Source: Bradyrhizobium tropiciagri
GTDB lineage: Bacteria > Pseudomonadota > Alphaproteobacteria > Rhizobiales > Xanthobacteraceae
Reading direction: 5' to 3'
Length of the DNA: 64,000 nt
NCBI RefSeq assembly: GCF_018130545.1
Contig: NZ_JAFCKF010000001.1
Span: 620,001 to 684,000, forward strand
Below are positions 1 through 10,732 of the stretch, piece by piece; positions within the stretch are counted from its first letter, which is position 1; each line of letters opens with the position of its first letter. The notes beneath the pieces were generated by a model. That model ran no database searches. It was not told the origin of the DNA and worked only from the letters and a program-made list of their open reading frames with translations. Made by a program: the position numbers and the translations under genes.

Positions 1-1079
1 TCGCCGGCCTTCAGGCCCTCGGTCACGAACCAGGTGCCGTCCTGCAACGAGCCGGTGCGCACCGGCTGCACCGCGACGAGATTGTCGTCCTTGACGACGA
101 ACACCTCGCTGCCGCCGCCGCCATTGCGCTGGATCGCCTGCTGCGGCACCGCGATCGCGTCCGAGTCGATGCCCTGCTCGATCTGCACGCGGACATACAT
201 GCCCGGCAGCAGGATGCGATGCGGGTTCGGGAACTCACCGCGCAGGGTCACTTGCCCGGTATAGGCGTCGACCTTGGCGTCGGAAAACAGCAGCTTGCCC
301 GGCAGCGGATAGATCGAGCCATCGTCAAGCACGAGACGCACCTTCATCGCATCGGGCGCGATGCGGTCGAGATCGCCGCTCTCGAAGGCGCGGCGGAGCT
401 GGTTCATCTCGGTCACCGACTGCTGGAAGTCGGCGTAGATCGGATCGAGCTGCTGGATGGTCGCAAGGCTCGCGGCGTCGTTCTGCACGACGAGCGCGCC
501 CTCGCTGATCACAGCAGCACCGATGGTGCCGTCGATCGGCGCACGGATCGTCGCGTAATCCAGGTTGAGCTTGGCACGCGCGACGTCGGCCTCGCGGCCC
601 TGCACGTCGGCTTCGGCCTGCTTCAAATTGGCGATCGCCTTCTCGTTCTCGGCCTCCGAGGTCGCGCGCTGTTGGGTGAGGGTCGCGATGCGGCGGGCCT
701 GCAGCGCGGTCTGCTCGAGCACCGCCTTGGCGCGCGCCAGTGCCGCCTCGGTCGACTGCAATTCGACCTCGAACGGGCGCGGATCGATCTGGTACAGGGG
801 ATCGCCGACCTTCACCTCGCTGCCCTGATGGAACATGCGGTTGACCACGATGCCGGAGACACGCGGGCGCACCTCGGAGACGCGGGTCGGCGCGATGCGG
901 CCCGGCAGCTCGCGCACCATCGCGCGGGCCTGCGGCTTCACGGTGACGACACTGACGTCCGGCTCGGGTGCTTGTACGGCGGCGGTTGCGGTTTTCGGCT
1001 CGTCGCAGCCAGCAAGCAGTGGCGCCGTCACGGCCAGCATCAGAGCAATGCATGCCGATTGCGCGCGAAGTCCAGACAT
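1..1079 (-). CDS. RND efflux periplasmic adaptor (HlyD/MexA family), 3' end outside window
   Basis: Periplasmic membrane-fusion subunit of a tripartite RND efflux pump; it would bridge the inner-membrane pump and an outer-membrane channel. Reading from 1079 the protein opens with a hydrophobic signal ending in a lipobox (LLAGC), so it is a predicted lipoprotein. Then follow the barrel-sandwich/lipoyl motif (EVRPRVSGIVVNR), the YQIDPRPFE signature, a helical hairpin rich in Ala, Glu and Gln, and the second lipoyl half (APIDGTIGAAV). The frame stays open to base 1, so about 40-60 C-terminal residues and presumably the pump gene lie beyond the left edge. ATG at 1079 is the first start in frame. 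The substrate cannot be read from the sequence. Confidence 0.93.
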   Translation of the reverse strand, partial: MSGLRAQSACIALMLAVTAPLLAGCDEPKTATAAVQAPEPDVSVVTVKPQARAMVRELPGRIAPTRVSEVRPRVSGIVVNRMFHQGSEVKVGDPLYQIDPRPFEVELQSTEAALARAKAVLEQTALQARRIATLTQQRATSEAENEKAIANLKQAEADVQGREADVARAKLNLDYATIRAPIDGTIGAAVISEGALVVQNDAASLATIQQLDPIYADFQQSVTEMNQLRRAFESGDLDRIAPDAMKVRLVLDDGSIYPLPGKLLFSDAKVDAYTGQVTLRGEFPNPHRILLPGMYVRVQIEQGIDSDAIAVPQQAIQRNGGGGSEVFVVKDDNLVAVQPVRTGSLQDGTWFVTEGLKAG

Positions 1080-1629
1080 TGAGATGATCGCCCCTGTGGT
1101 TGTTGGGAATAAACAAACGGCGGCACCACAGCGGCACCGCTCCTGCCGCCAAAAATAAATCCTGCTTGCTGCGACGCAATGCGTTTGTCGGGCGGCTCAA
1201 TGTCACACAAACCTATCGCTCTGATTTCGCGGCATGTTTTGTCGACTCACCGGATTGTGAGCGGGTTCCATCGCAGGCTGTGGGGATGCGTTAAGGACTG
1301 CGGGCGCGGGAACGCGGCCTGTTGCCTGCGCGGGAATGCCGCAGATTGCCAATTCGTCATGTGCGGCGCGCGAATCGCCGATCGCCCGCGCCGATCGTCG
1401 CGCACCCACCTGGCGGGTGCATCCCGCGTTCGTCTCGCGATCTGCGCGCGGGATTGGCACCTTCTGCACACGCCGATGCGGCTGTGTCCCCGAAAGCCGC
1501 GCAAGTCGGCAACACTCCGCTCCGTATCAACCCAAGGACCTGCCGACAGCCTTTGGATTCGGCTTTCCTCACTCCGCCGCTGTGCCATATTGCTGGCAGA
1601 TGCGGCCTTCGCGAACGGATGACCAGGCA
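1080..1629. other. intergenic region, no gene seen
   Basis: About 550 bp between the efflux adaptor (leftward) and the MotA-like gene (rightward), so it must hold both divergent promoters. Open frames on either strand are low-complexity shadows without family features or ribosome sites. I see no strong palindrome or recognisable operator. Confidence 0.6.
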
Positions 1630-2628
1630 ATGCCCCCTTCCCGCTCCGACATGGAGATCGAACTGAGCAAGCTGTCCTCGCCCAGGATCTTCCTGGTGCG
1701 GATGCTGGTGTTCCTGGTGCTCTGCGGCCTAGTCGGGGTGGTGCTTTACAAGCAGATCGTCACCGCCTTCTTCGCCAATCCCGGCCTGAACGCCCTGATC
1801 GGCGCGGTGCTCCTGATCGGCGTCATTCTGGCGTTCCGCCAGGTGATCCGGCTCTATCCCGAGGTCGCCTGGGTCAATAATTTCCGCATCGCCGATCCCG
1901 GCCTTGCGATCGACCGCCGCCCAACGCTGCTGGCCCCCATGGCGGCCATTCTCGGCGGCGAGCGCACCGGGCGGATGTCGATCACGCAGCAGACCATGCG
2001 GCACCTGCTGGATTCGATCGCAACCCGGCTGGATGAGGCCCGCGACATCTCGCGCTACATGACCGGCCTGTTGGTGTTCCTCGGCCTGCTCGGCACCTTC
2101 TGGGGCCTGATCGAGACGGTCGGTTCGGTCGGCAAGGTGATCGACGGGCTCAAGGTCGGCGGCGACGCCGGCGCGTTGTTCGACACGCTGAAGGAAGGTC
2201 TCGCCGCCCCGCTCGGCGGCATGGGCATCTCGTTCTCGTCCTCGCTGTTCGGCCTCGCCGGCTCGTTGATCCTCGGCTTCCTCGATCTGCAATCGAGCCA
2301 GGCCCAGAACCGCTTCTATACCGACCTCGAGGACTGGCTCGCCACCACGGTGCGCGGCATTTCCGGCGACGAGGCCGGCGCTGGCGGCGCCGACATGCAG
2401 GGCGCGATCGACCGGCTACGCGCCACGCTCGAGGAAGGTGGCGGCGGCGCGGGCGGCCGCAGCACCACGGCGGCGATGGCCAATCTGGCCGAGGCGATCC
2501 AGGGGCTGGTTGCGCACATGCGCACCGAGCAGCAGATGATCCGCGAATGGGCCGACGGCCAGGGCGAGCAGAACCGCGAGATCAAGCGGCTGCTCGAACG
2601 CCTCGCCCGCCAGCCCGAGAAGAGCTAG
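1630..2628 (+). CDS. MotA/TolQ/ExbB-type proton channel subunit
   Basis: Inner-membrane protein of 332 residues with the four-helix layout of ion-driven stator proteins: two helices near residues 20-70, then a cytoplasmic segment, then two adjacent helices (MTGLLVFLGLLGTFWGLIET and the one ending GLAGSLILGFLDL). Gly/Thr/Ser-rich TM3-TM4 is typical of the family. The C-terminal tail is short and charged (about 80 residues). The frame is open further upstream, but ATG 1630 (MPPSRSDME) is the first start next to recognisable protein and has a weak AGG upstream. The next gene, 27 bp downstream, is its OmpA/MotB-like partner, so the two probably form a peptidoglycan-anchored proton channel. No flagellar genes are nearby, so an envelope role is more likely than motility. 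Confidence 0.88.
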   Translation: MPPSRSDMEIELSKLSSPRIFLVRMLVFLVLCGLVGVVLYKQIVTAFFANPGLNALIGAVLLIGVILAFRQVIRLYPEVAWVNNFRIADPGLAIDRRPTLLAPMAAILGGERTGRMSITQQTMRHLLDSIATRLDEARDISRYMTGLLVFLGLLGTFWGLIETVGSVGKVIDGLKVGGDAGALFDTLKEGLAAPLGGMGISFSSSLFGLAGSLILGFLDLQSSQAQNRFYTDLEDWLATTVRGISGDEAGAGGADMQGAIDRLRATLEEGGGGAGGRSTTAAMANLAEAIQGLVAHMRTEQQMIREWADGQGEQNREIKRLLERLARQPEKS

Positions 2629-2655
2629 CCGGGGAGCAAGCCCAAGGAGACATTC

Positions 2656-3687
2656 ATGGCCCTCGCCCGCTCGCGCCGCAGCGAATCCGGCTTCAACTAC
2701 TGGCCCGGCTTTGTCGACGCGCTGTCGACGCTGGTGCTGTCGATCGTGTTCCTGCTGTCGGTGTTCCTGGTGGTGCAGTTCTTCCTGTCGCAGGAAGTCA
2801 CCGGCAAGGACAAGGCGCTGGAGCAGCTCACCGCGAAGATCGCCCAGCTCAACGACCTGCTGTCGCTGGAGAAGCTCTCCAAGCTGACGCTCGACGACCA
2901 GGTGTCGCAGCTCCGCGCCGGCCTTGCCTCCGCCGAAGGCGAGCGCGACCGCATGAAGGGGCTCTACGAGGGGCTCGCCAATTCCGGCAACGACGCGCAG
3001 GGCCGCGCAACCGAGCTCAACAAGGCACTGGAATCCGAGAAGAGCGTGTCGTCGCGCGCGCTGGCGCAGATCGAGGTGCTGAACCAGCAGATCAGCGCGC
3101 TGCGCCGCCAGCTCGCCGCGCTCGAGGAGGCGCTCGACGCCTCCGAGAAGCGCGACAAGGAATCACAGAACCGGATCGCCGATCTCGGCCAGCGCCTCAA
3201 CGTCGCGCTGGCGCAGCGGGTGCAGGAACTGTCGAAATATCGTTCGGAATTCTTCGGCCGGTTGCGCGCGATCCTCGGCAACCGCCCCGATATCCGCATC
3301 GTCGGCGACCGCTTCGTGTTCCAGTCGGAAGTGTTCTTCGACACCGGCCAGGCGACCTTGCTGCCGGACGGCAAGACCGAGCTCGATACCGTGGCGAACG
3401 CGCTGATCGACCTCGACAAACAGATCCCACCCGAGATCGCCTGGGTGCTGCGCGTCGACGGCCACACCGACTCGCGGCCGATCACCAACAGCCCGCTGTT
3501 CAAGTCGAACTGGGAATTGTCCTCGGCGCGCGCGATCTCAGTGGTGCAATATCTGATCTCGCTCGGCGTGCCGGCGCAGCGCCTGGTCGCCGCGGGCTTT
3601 GCCGAATTCCAGCCGCTCGACACCGCGCAGACCGAAGACGCCTACAAGCGCAACCGCCGCATCGAGCTGAAGCTGACGGAGCGCTAG
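2656..3687 (+). CDS. OmpA/MotB-domain peptidoglycan-binding partner of the channel
   Basis: 343-residue single-pass protein. Residues 15-45 form one transmembrane helix preceded by WPGFVDALST; D21 is placed like the proton-carrying Asp of MotB/ExbD. A long coiled-coil (about 50-200) follows, with repeated Gln/Leu/Glu heptads. The C-terminal OmpA-like domain (about 215-343) carries VFFDTGQATL, VDGHTDSRPI and RNRRIELKL, the peptidoglycan-binding signatures. It starts 27 bp after the channel gene, with AGGAGA about 7 nt upstream of the ATG. The pair is organised like MotAB and also like ZorAB of Zorya defence, but no ZorC, ZorD or ZorE gene follows. Confidence 0.9.
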   Translation: MALARSRRSESGFNYWPGFVDALSTLVLSIVFLLSVFLVVQFFLSQEVTGKDKALEQLTAKIAQLNDLLSLEKLSKLTLDDQVSQLRAGLASAEGERDRMKGLYEGLANSGNDAQGRATELNKALESEKSVSSRALAQIEVLNQQISALRRQLAALEEALDASEKRDKESQNRIADLGQRLNVALAQRVQELSKYRSEFFGRLRAILGNRPDIRIVGDRFVFQSEVFFDTGQATLLPDGKTELDTVANALIDLDKQIPPEIAWVLRVDGHTDSRPITNSPLFKSNWELSSARAISVVQYLISLGVPAQRLVAAGFAEFQPLDTAQTEDAYKRNRRIELKLTER

Positions 3688-3718
3688 TCGCCGCGAGGCG
3701 AAGGCAACGCGCTAACCA

Positions 3719-3918
3719 TCCGTCGTCCTGGCGAAAGCCAGGACGACACAAAGTGTGTGGCACTGCTTGTATCCACAATCGTCGTCCCTGCGAAAGCAGG
3801 GACCCATAACCACAGGGTTCGGTCGTTGCAGAGGGCTGTGGCCCCGGCGTCGCACGACAATTGCCGTCGGTGGTTATCGGTCCCGGGACAAGCCCGGGAC
3901 GACACTGAGTGTGTGGCT
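3719..3918. repeat. cluster of palindromic (REP-like) hairpins
   Basis: Three hairpins in 200 bp of intergenic DNA. One is at 3722-3747 (arms GTCGTCCTGGC / GCCAGGACGAC around GAAA), one at 3780-3804 (CGTCCCTGC / GCAGGGAC), and one at 3882-3904 (GTCCCGGGAC region with an inverted CCCGGGACGAC). The outer two are followed by near-identical tails (CGACACAAAGTGTGTGGC and CGACACTGAGTGTGTGGCT). In addition GACCCATAACCAC at 3800 is nearly complementary to GTGGTTATCGGTC at 3870. This is a composite extragenic repeat between two convergent genes and may also act as a bidirectional terminator. Confidence 0.8.
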
Positions 3919-3926
3919 CGACTTCC

Positions 3927-4982
<1,056 letters not shown>

Positions 4983-5028
4983 TCATTAGACGTAAAAATC
5001 AGGATGGACTTATGAGCAGGACTCATGA

Positions 5029-5922
<894 letters not shown>

Positions 5923-6100
5923 TATGGGTCGAGGTCCAGCACACGCACATGTGCTTCACGGGTGCGCGATGGGCCCCTTGGAACGGGACCAACACATCCG
6001 ACGTTATCAGTGATATCATCGCGCGGGCTTGACGGACGTCACATCATCCGCCGCGGCTGTGCATCCCGCTGCAGCCCCCCGCGCCATTTCGGACCAGCTC

Positions 6101-6370
6101 ATGCTCAAGACCACATTCGCCATCATCGTCGCCGCCGGCCTCACCCTCGCGCCGGCCCAGCTTCTCGCGCAAGGCGCCGGCGGCTCCCCCCTGCCGCCGC
6201 GGCCCGGCGACCGCGCGGCTCCGTCGGGCGGCGCGGGCGGCAGCGCGCTTCCGACCCAGAGCGGCCAGCGCTATGCACCGTCCTCCGGCGGGAATTTCAG
6301 CGCAGCGCCGGTGCTTCCCGGGTCGACGACCGGCAATGCCGGCAACACCAATAGCGCGCAGGGACGATGA
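6101..6370 (+). CDS. small secreted Gly/Pro/Ser-rich protein
   Basis: 89 residues. Starting at ATG 6101 gives a clean signal peptide (LKTTFAIIVAAGLTLAPAQLLA, cleavage after about residue 23). The mature part is low complexity, rich in Gly, Pro, Ser and Ala, with no cysteines. The frame is open upstream to 6029, but that adds residues in front of the signal peptide. It is not assigned to a family. It is probably an exported small envelope or matrix protein of the type common in Bradyrhizobium. Confidence 0.6.
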   Translation: MLKTTFAIIVAAGLTLAPAQLLAQGAGGSPLPPRPGDRAAPSGGAGGSALPTQSGQRYAPSSGGNFSAAPVLPGSTTGNAGNTNSAQGR

Positions 6371-6396
6371 CCTGAAAGCACGCTTGAGCCTTTTCC

Positions 6397-6415
6397 GTTC
6401 CGATTGAATTGGAAC
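6397..6415. repeat. imperfect palindrome GTTCC...GGAAC
   Basis: GTTCCGATT-GAATTGGAAC, an imperfect inverted repeat 27 bp after the small secreted gene, followed 12 nt later by a run of five T. It could be a weak terminator or a copy of a short dispersed motif. Confidence 0.4.
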
Positions 6416-6571
6416 AGGGCTCCGGTTTTTGGTGCGTCTTCTTCACACCAACCCCATCCACGTCGTCCGAATCGTGGAACCCGCAGGGGTTTGACGGTAT
6501 GCTCTTACTAATCCATAGGTTGTGTTCCAGAGTATAACTGAATATTAAGAGCCGGCACGCGACATGGCCGC

Positions 6572-8506
6572 GTGACTACCACAGTTGAACTAACGGAACA
6601 CCACAACCGCAGCCGGATTCTCGGCGCGATATCCGCGATGCTTGTCGCGGTCCACCTCGTCGCGAGCGGATTTCGCGTCCGCTTCATCCAGGTGTTCCTG
6701 AACGCCGCAGCCCGGCTTCCGATCTGGTCCAGCTGGAGCATGGGTCGCGCGTTCCAAAATGCACTGCGCGCGAGCGGACAAGCAGGACTACCCGCCGATG
6801 CACGCGCCCCTGACCAAGACGCCTGCCACCACGTTCAATTGATGTGCGAAGCGGCTTGGCCGTGGCTGGCGACGGCGGTGGCGCTTGCGATCGTGTTGCT
6901 GGCTCCGCTTCTCGTCATCGACGTGCCGCCGCTCACGGACTATCCAAATCACCTCGCGCGGTTCTTCATCCTGGCCCATCCGGACGATCCGGTCCTCTCG
7001 AAGATGTATGCGCCGCACTGGACGATCCTGCCCAATCTCGGCATGGACGTCATCGGGGCAGGGCTGCTGCGCGTCACCGATACCCACACGGGTGGCCGAA
7101 TATTGCTGGCGCTGTGCCTGCTCGCGCCGGTAGGCGGCGCGGTCGTGTACCACCGGGTCGCCTTCGGCTGCCGTTCCTACTGGCCGCTGGCGTCGGGCCT
7201 GGTCGCCTACAACGCAGCCTTCTTCATGGGCTTCATGAATTTCCTACTCTCGCTGGGCCTGGCGCTGGTCGGTGCGGCCGCCTGGGTTGCGCTGCGCCGG
7301 CGGAATCGTCCCGGGTGGAAGACGCTGGCCGGCGCGATCGCCGCGGTCGCGACCTTCTTCACCCACATCTTCGGGCTCGCCTTTCTATTCCTCCTGATCG
7401 GTGCGGAAGAGGCAGCGGAGATCCGGAAACGCTGGTCATCGGGCACGGCCACCGCGCACGATTTCATGCAGGCCGCGATCCCGATCCTGGTCGCGCTCGC
7501 TCCGGCGGCCGTGTTGTATCGGCTCAGTCCGTTCGGCGACGCCGCCACGTCGCTCGGCGCGTGGCATGCGATCGTCAAATTGATGAGGCTGTTCAGCCCG
7601 TTCACGATACCGGACATCAACCTGACGATCGTGACCGCCGTCGCCTTCATCGTCGCGATGTTCGCCATGCGTCGTCATCTCGCCTTCACTCCGGGGCTGC
7701 GGCTTGCGATTGCCGTGCTGGCAATCGTTTACATTGCCGCGCCGCTGCGGATGAAGGGAGGCTCCCACATCGATCTGCGGGCTGCGGTGATGATCGCATT
7801 GCTGCTGTTCGCGGGCGTGCAGCCGCGGATCGCGCGGCGCGAGGCAATGATGTTCGGCGTCGTCTTTGCAGCCTTGATTCTCGTCCGCTCGGCCTATGTC
7901 GCTGCGACGTGGATGGACAGCCGGGACGACCTTGCCGATCTGCGCGCGGCAATCGCCGGCGTTGAGCCCGGTGCGCGCGTGCTGGCCGCGACGGGCTCGA
8001 CGGAAGAACGGACGATGGCGCCTCCGGCGCGACGCACGCTGCCCGGCATCTACCGGCTGACCTACCACCTCCCGGCATTGCTCCTCGTCGAGCGCAGAGC
8101 GTTCTGGCCATTGTTGTTTGCCGACCCGGCGCAGCAACCGGTGACCATTCTGCCGCCGTTCGATCGAATGTCTCACTCGCTGACGGAGCCGATCGACTGG
8201 AAGGTGCTGGCCAACGAACCGTTCTCGGCGGAAACCCTGCGATGGGAGCGCTACCTGGTCGACTGGCGTTCGAACTTCGACTATGTGCTGCTGATCGATC
8301 CAAAGCCCGGATTTCAGGCGATCGAGAAGCTCTCGCCGCTCCATGACGGCCAATTCGCGAAGCTCTATCGGGTCGAACGGCCGGATGCGCTCGCGCCGCA
8401 TCGAACGGGCCGCGAGGCGGTAGCGCCGTCCGGCTACACCGCGCCGGCAGGCTCCGCAGCCGGTTCATCCGGTTCGGCTTCCGCCATCACGAATTTGAGC
8501 CCATAG
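6572..8506 (+). CDS. polytopic membrane protein, glycosyltransferase-like topology
   Basis: Up to 644 residues with about ten hydrophobic helices between roughly residues 95 and 450, then a 190-residue soluble C-terminal part. The mix of many helices, short loops (DYPNHLARFF in the first large loop) and a C-terminal globular domain resembles GT-C-fold glycosyltransferases or O-antigen-type membrane enzymes, but I see no diagnostic motif. The start is uncertain. GTG 6572 gives an extra N-terminal helix with no good ribosome site, while ATG 6842 (MCEAAWPWLATAVAL) begins exactly at the first strong helix. If 6842 is right, 6371-6841 is non-coding. The 3' end overlaps the convergent PilZ gene by 73 bp. 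Confidence 0.7.
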   Translation: MTTTVELTEHHNRSRILGAISAMLVAVHLVASGFRVRFIQVFLNAAARLPIWSSWSMGRAFQNALRASGQAGLPADARAPDQDACHHVQLMCEAAWPWLATAVALAIVLLAPLLVIDVPPLTDYPNHLARFFILAHPDDPVLSKMYAPHWTILPNLGMDVIGAGLLRVTDTHTGGRILLALCLLAPVGGAVVYHRVAFGCRSYWPLASGLVAYNAAFFMGFMNFLLSLGLALVGAAAWVALRRRNRPGWKTLAGAIAAVATFFTHIFGLAFLFLLIGAEEAAEIRKRWSSGTATAHDFMQAAIPILVALAPAAVLYRLSPFGDAATSLGAWHAIVKLMRLFSPFTIPDINLTIVTAVAFIVAMFAMRRHLAFTPGLRLAIAVLAIVYIAAPLRMKGGSHIDLRAAVMIALLLFAGVQPRIARREAMMFGVVFAALILVRSAYVAATWMDSRDDLADLRAAIAGVEPGARVLAATGSTEERTMAPPARRTLPGIYRLTYHLPALLLVERRAFWPLLFADPAQQPVTILPPFDRMSHSLTEPIDWKVLANEPFSAETLRWERYLVDWRSNFDYVLLIDPKPGFQAIEKLSPLHDGQFAKLYRVERPDALAPHRTGREAVAPSGYTAPAGSAAGSSGSASAITNLSP

Positions 8507-8754
8507 GTGTTGCCGCGACGCCAGACCACCTCGCAGGGGTAACGCTTGGCGTGATCAGCGAGCAGCGTCAGCGCAAGGCGGTCCTTGACGTCGAACGCGA
8601 CCTCGGTGGTGATCTTGGCGCCGCCAGGCGAAATATCGACCACCGCACATGCGCTCTCGGTTGCGCCATCATCGACCGTGATCCACGCCGCACGATTGTT
8701 GAGCTGGCGCCGCGGCTCGCGACTGACCTTGATCCGTGCTCCATTGCTCGCCAT
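8434..8754 (-). CDS. PilZ-domain protein (cyclic di-GMP receptor type)
   Basis: 106 residues, essentially one PilZ domain. The N-terminal REPRRQLNNRAAW supplies the RxxxR-like c-di-GMP-binding arginines, and VDISPGGAKI matches the DxSxxG motif. ATG 8754 is preferred because AGGA lies 8 nt upstream; ATGs at 8760 and 8775 are in frame. It probably acts as a small cytoplasmic effector of cyclic di-GMP signalling. Its 3' end is antisense to the last 24 codons of the membrane protein gene. Confidence 0.85.
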   Translation of the reverse strand: MASNGARIKVSREPRRQLNNRAAWITVDDGATESACAVVDISPGGAKITTEVAFDVKDRLALTLLADHAKRYPCEVVWRRGNTYGLKFVMAEAEPDEPAAEPAGAV

Positions 8755-9074
8755 CGTCATCGTCCTTGAAGACATTGGTCATTGAAAACTGGAGACCGCG
8801 CAGGTCGATCGACGCGCCCGGCACAGAACCGCACCGGCCACAATGCCGTTCCCCCGTAAAGTCCGGCTTAGCGTGATCGCTTGAACTTTACCGGAATCTT
8901 GACGGGGCTTTTATCGAATGGGGATTCCGCAATTCCATCAGCGGGATACCGGCCGCGTGCAGAGACATCGGCTTGACATCGGGACTGCATAGTTGGTGAA
9001 GTGGTCGCCGTGGCGTTGGCCACATCCCTGCAACAAGAGCGCTTCAAGCCGCCATTTTCCGACGGAAACGACCC
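8755..9074. other. intergenic region, no gene seen
   Basis: 320 bp between the divergent PilZ and acyl-CoA synthetase genes. The promoters of both must lie here. I see no clear palindrome, repeat or small gene. Confidence 0.55.
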
Positions 9075-10589
9075 ATGCTTCTCCCCCTCGCCGACGTGCC
9101 GCGCTGGTATGCCGAACGCAAGCCCGCTGATGCGATCGCCGTCAGCCATGGCGCGGAGACACTGACCTGGCATCAGCTCGAGCGCCGCGCCAATGCGCGG
9201 GCGCGCGCCTTCGCCGCCAAGGGCGTCAAGCCCGGCGACTTCGTTGCGATCGGGCTGCCCAACAGCAACGCGTTTTTCGAGACCAGTTTCGCGGTGTGGA
9301 AATGCGGCGCGACGCCGACCTCGCTGTCGTGGCGGCTGCCGCGCGGCGAGGCCGCCGCGGTGCTCGAGATCCTGAAACCGTCATTGGTGGTCGGCGGCGA
9401 GGCCGACTGGAATGCGCCGAACTCGCTGCCGGTAAATTTCGTGCCGGAGGGATTTTCCGAGGAGCCGCTCGACGCGCCGGTCGCGCGCTACTGGAAGGCG
9501 ATGACCAGCGGCGGCTCGACCGGGCGGCCGAAGGTGATCCTCGATCACAACCCCGCCGTGATCGAGACCACGACACCGCTGATGCTCGGGATTCCGCATC
9601 AGGCCTCGCTGCTCAATCCGGGCCCGCTGTATCACAACGCGCCGTTCATCCTGGCGCACTCCGCGCTGTTCGGCGGCGGCAAGCTGACCGGCATGGTGAA
9701 GTTCGACGCCGAGGAGACGCTGCGGCTGATCGAGCGCGAGCGCGTGCAATGGGTCAATTTCGTGCCGACCATGATGCACCGGATCTGGGCACTGCCGGAC
9801 GACGTGCGCAACCGTTACGACGTCTCCAGCCTGCAGATCGTGTTTCACATGGCTGCTCCGATGCCGCCCTGGCTGAAGGAGAAGTGGATCGAATGGCTCG
9901 GGCCGGAGCGGGTCTGGGAGCTTTATGGCGGCACCGAGCGACAGGGCGCCTGCGTGATCTCGGGTGTCGAATGGATGGCGCACAAGGGCTCGGTCGGCAA
10001 GATCGGCGAGACCGCGAAGCTCCGCATCATCGGCGAGGACGGCAACGACGTTAAGCCCGGCGAGACCGGCGAGATCTATTTCCTGCCCAATGACGGCGCC
10101 GGCTCGACCTATCACTATCTCGGTGCTGCGCCGAAGCGGCGGCCAGACGGCTGGGAATCGCTCGGCGATATCGGCCGGCTCGATGAAGAGGGCTATCTCT
10201 ATCTCGGCGACCGGCTCGCCGACATGGTGCTGCGCGGCGGCGCCAACATCTATCCGGCCGAGGTCGAGGCCGCGGTCAGCGAGCATCCCGAGGTGCGTTC
10301 CTGCGTCGTGGTCGGATTGCCCGATCCGGAATTCGGCCAGCGTGTGCATGCGATCCTCGAACTCGCCGACAACGCCGATGCGCAAGCGATCGCCGACGGC
10401 ATGGGCGATTTCCTGAAAGACCGGCTCAGCCGCTACAAGCATCCGGAAAGTTTCGAGCGCGTCGGCACCGCGCCGCGCGATGATTCCGGAAAAGTCCGCC
10501 GCACCATGCTGCGCGATGAGCGCGCCAGCTGGATCAAGGATAACCGCGCCTTCCGCATCATGCCGGCACGCGCGGCAAAAACCGAATAG
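9075..10589 (+). CDS. AMP-binding acyl-CoA synthetase (ANL family)
   Basis: 504 residues. It activates a carboxylic acid to acyl-AMP and then acyl-CoA in the cytoplasm. Motifs in order: the phosphate-binding loop MTSGGSTGRPKVIL (about 155-170), YGGTERQG for the adenine site (about 285), LGDIGRLDEEGYLYLGDR (about 365-385) and GGANIYPAEVEAAV (hinge and CoA side). At the C terminus the usual catalytic Lys region reads DDSGKVRRTML. The SGGSTG loop and length fit short/medium or aromatic acid ligases. Substrate not determined. It stands alone, 143 bp ahead of the HtrA-like gene. Confidence 0.92.
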   Translation: MLLPLADVPRWYAERKPADAIAVSHGAETLTWHQLERRANARARAFAAKGVKPGDFVAIGLPNSNAFFETSFAVWKCGATPTSLSWRLPRGEAAAVLEILKPSLVVGGEADWNAPNSLPVNFVPEGFSEEPLDAPVARYWKAMTSGGSTGRPKVILDHNPAVIETTTPLMLGIPHQASLLNPGPLYHNAPFILAHSALFGGGKLTGMVKFDAEETLRLIERERVQWVNFVPTMMHRIWALPDDVRNRYDVSSLQIVFHMAAPMPPWLKEKWIEWLGPERVWELYGGTERQGACVISGVEWMAHKGSVGKIGETAKLRIIGEDGNDVKPGETGEIYFLPNDGAGSTYHYLGAAPKRRPDGWESLGDIGRLDEEGYLYLGDRLADMVLRGGANIYPAEVEAAVSEHPEVRSCVVVGLPDPEFGQRVHAILELADNADAQAIADGMGDFLKDRLSRYKHPESFERVGTAPRDDSGKVRRTMLRDERASWIKDNRAFRIMPARAAKTE

Positions 10590-10732
10590 GTTCATTGATC
10601 TTGCGAGGGGCAGGTCTGCACGCCAGATGAGCTGTGCAGGCCGCCGCGCAGGGTATATCATTCCATCTTCCCTGCCGGCAGAACCTCGGACTACCATGAG
10701 GTTCCAGCACGCTGCACGCCAGGAGATCCCTA

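Noticed and set aside
219-1082. 287-codon plus-strand frame over the efflux adaptor
   Set aside because: It is antisense to the clear adaptor protein; His/Asp/Gly/Arg-rich shadow.
1630-3687. Zorya defence system
   Set aside because: Only ZorA/ZorB-like genes are present; no ZorC, ZorD or ZorE follows and the channel tail is short.
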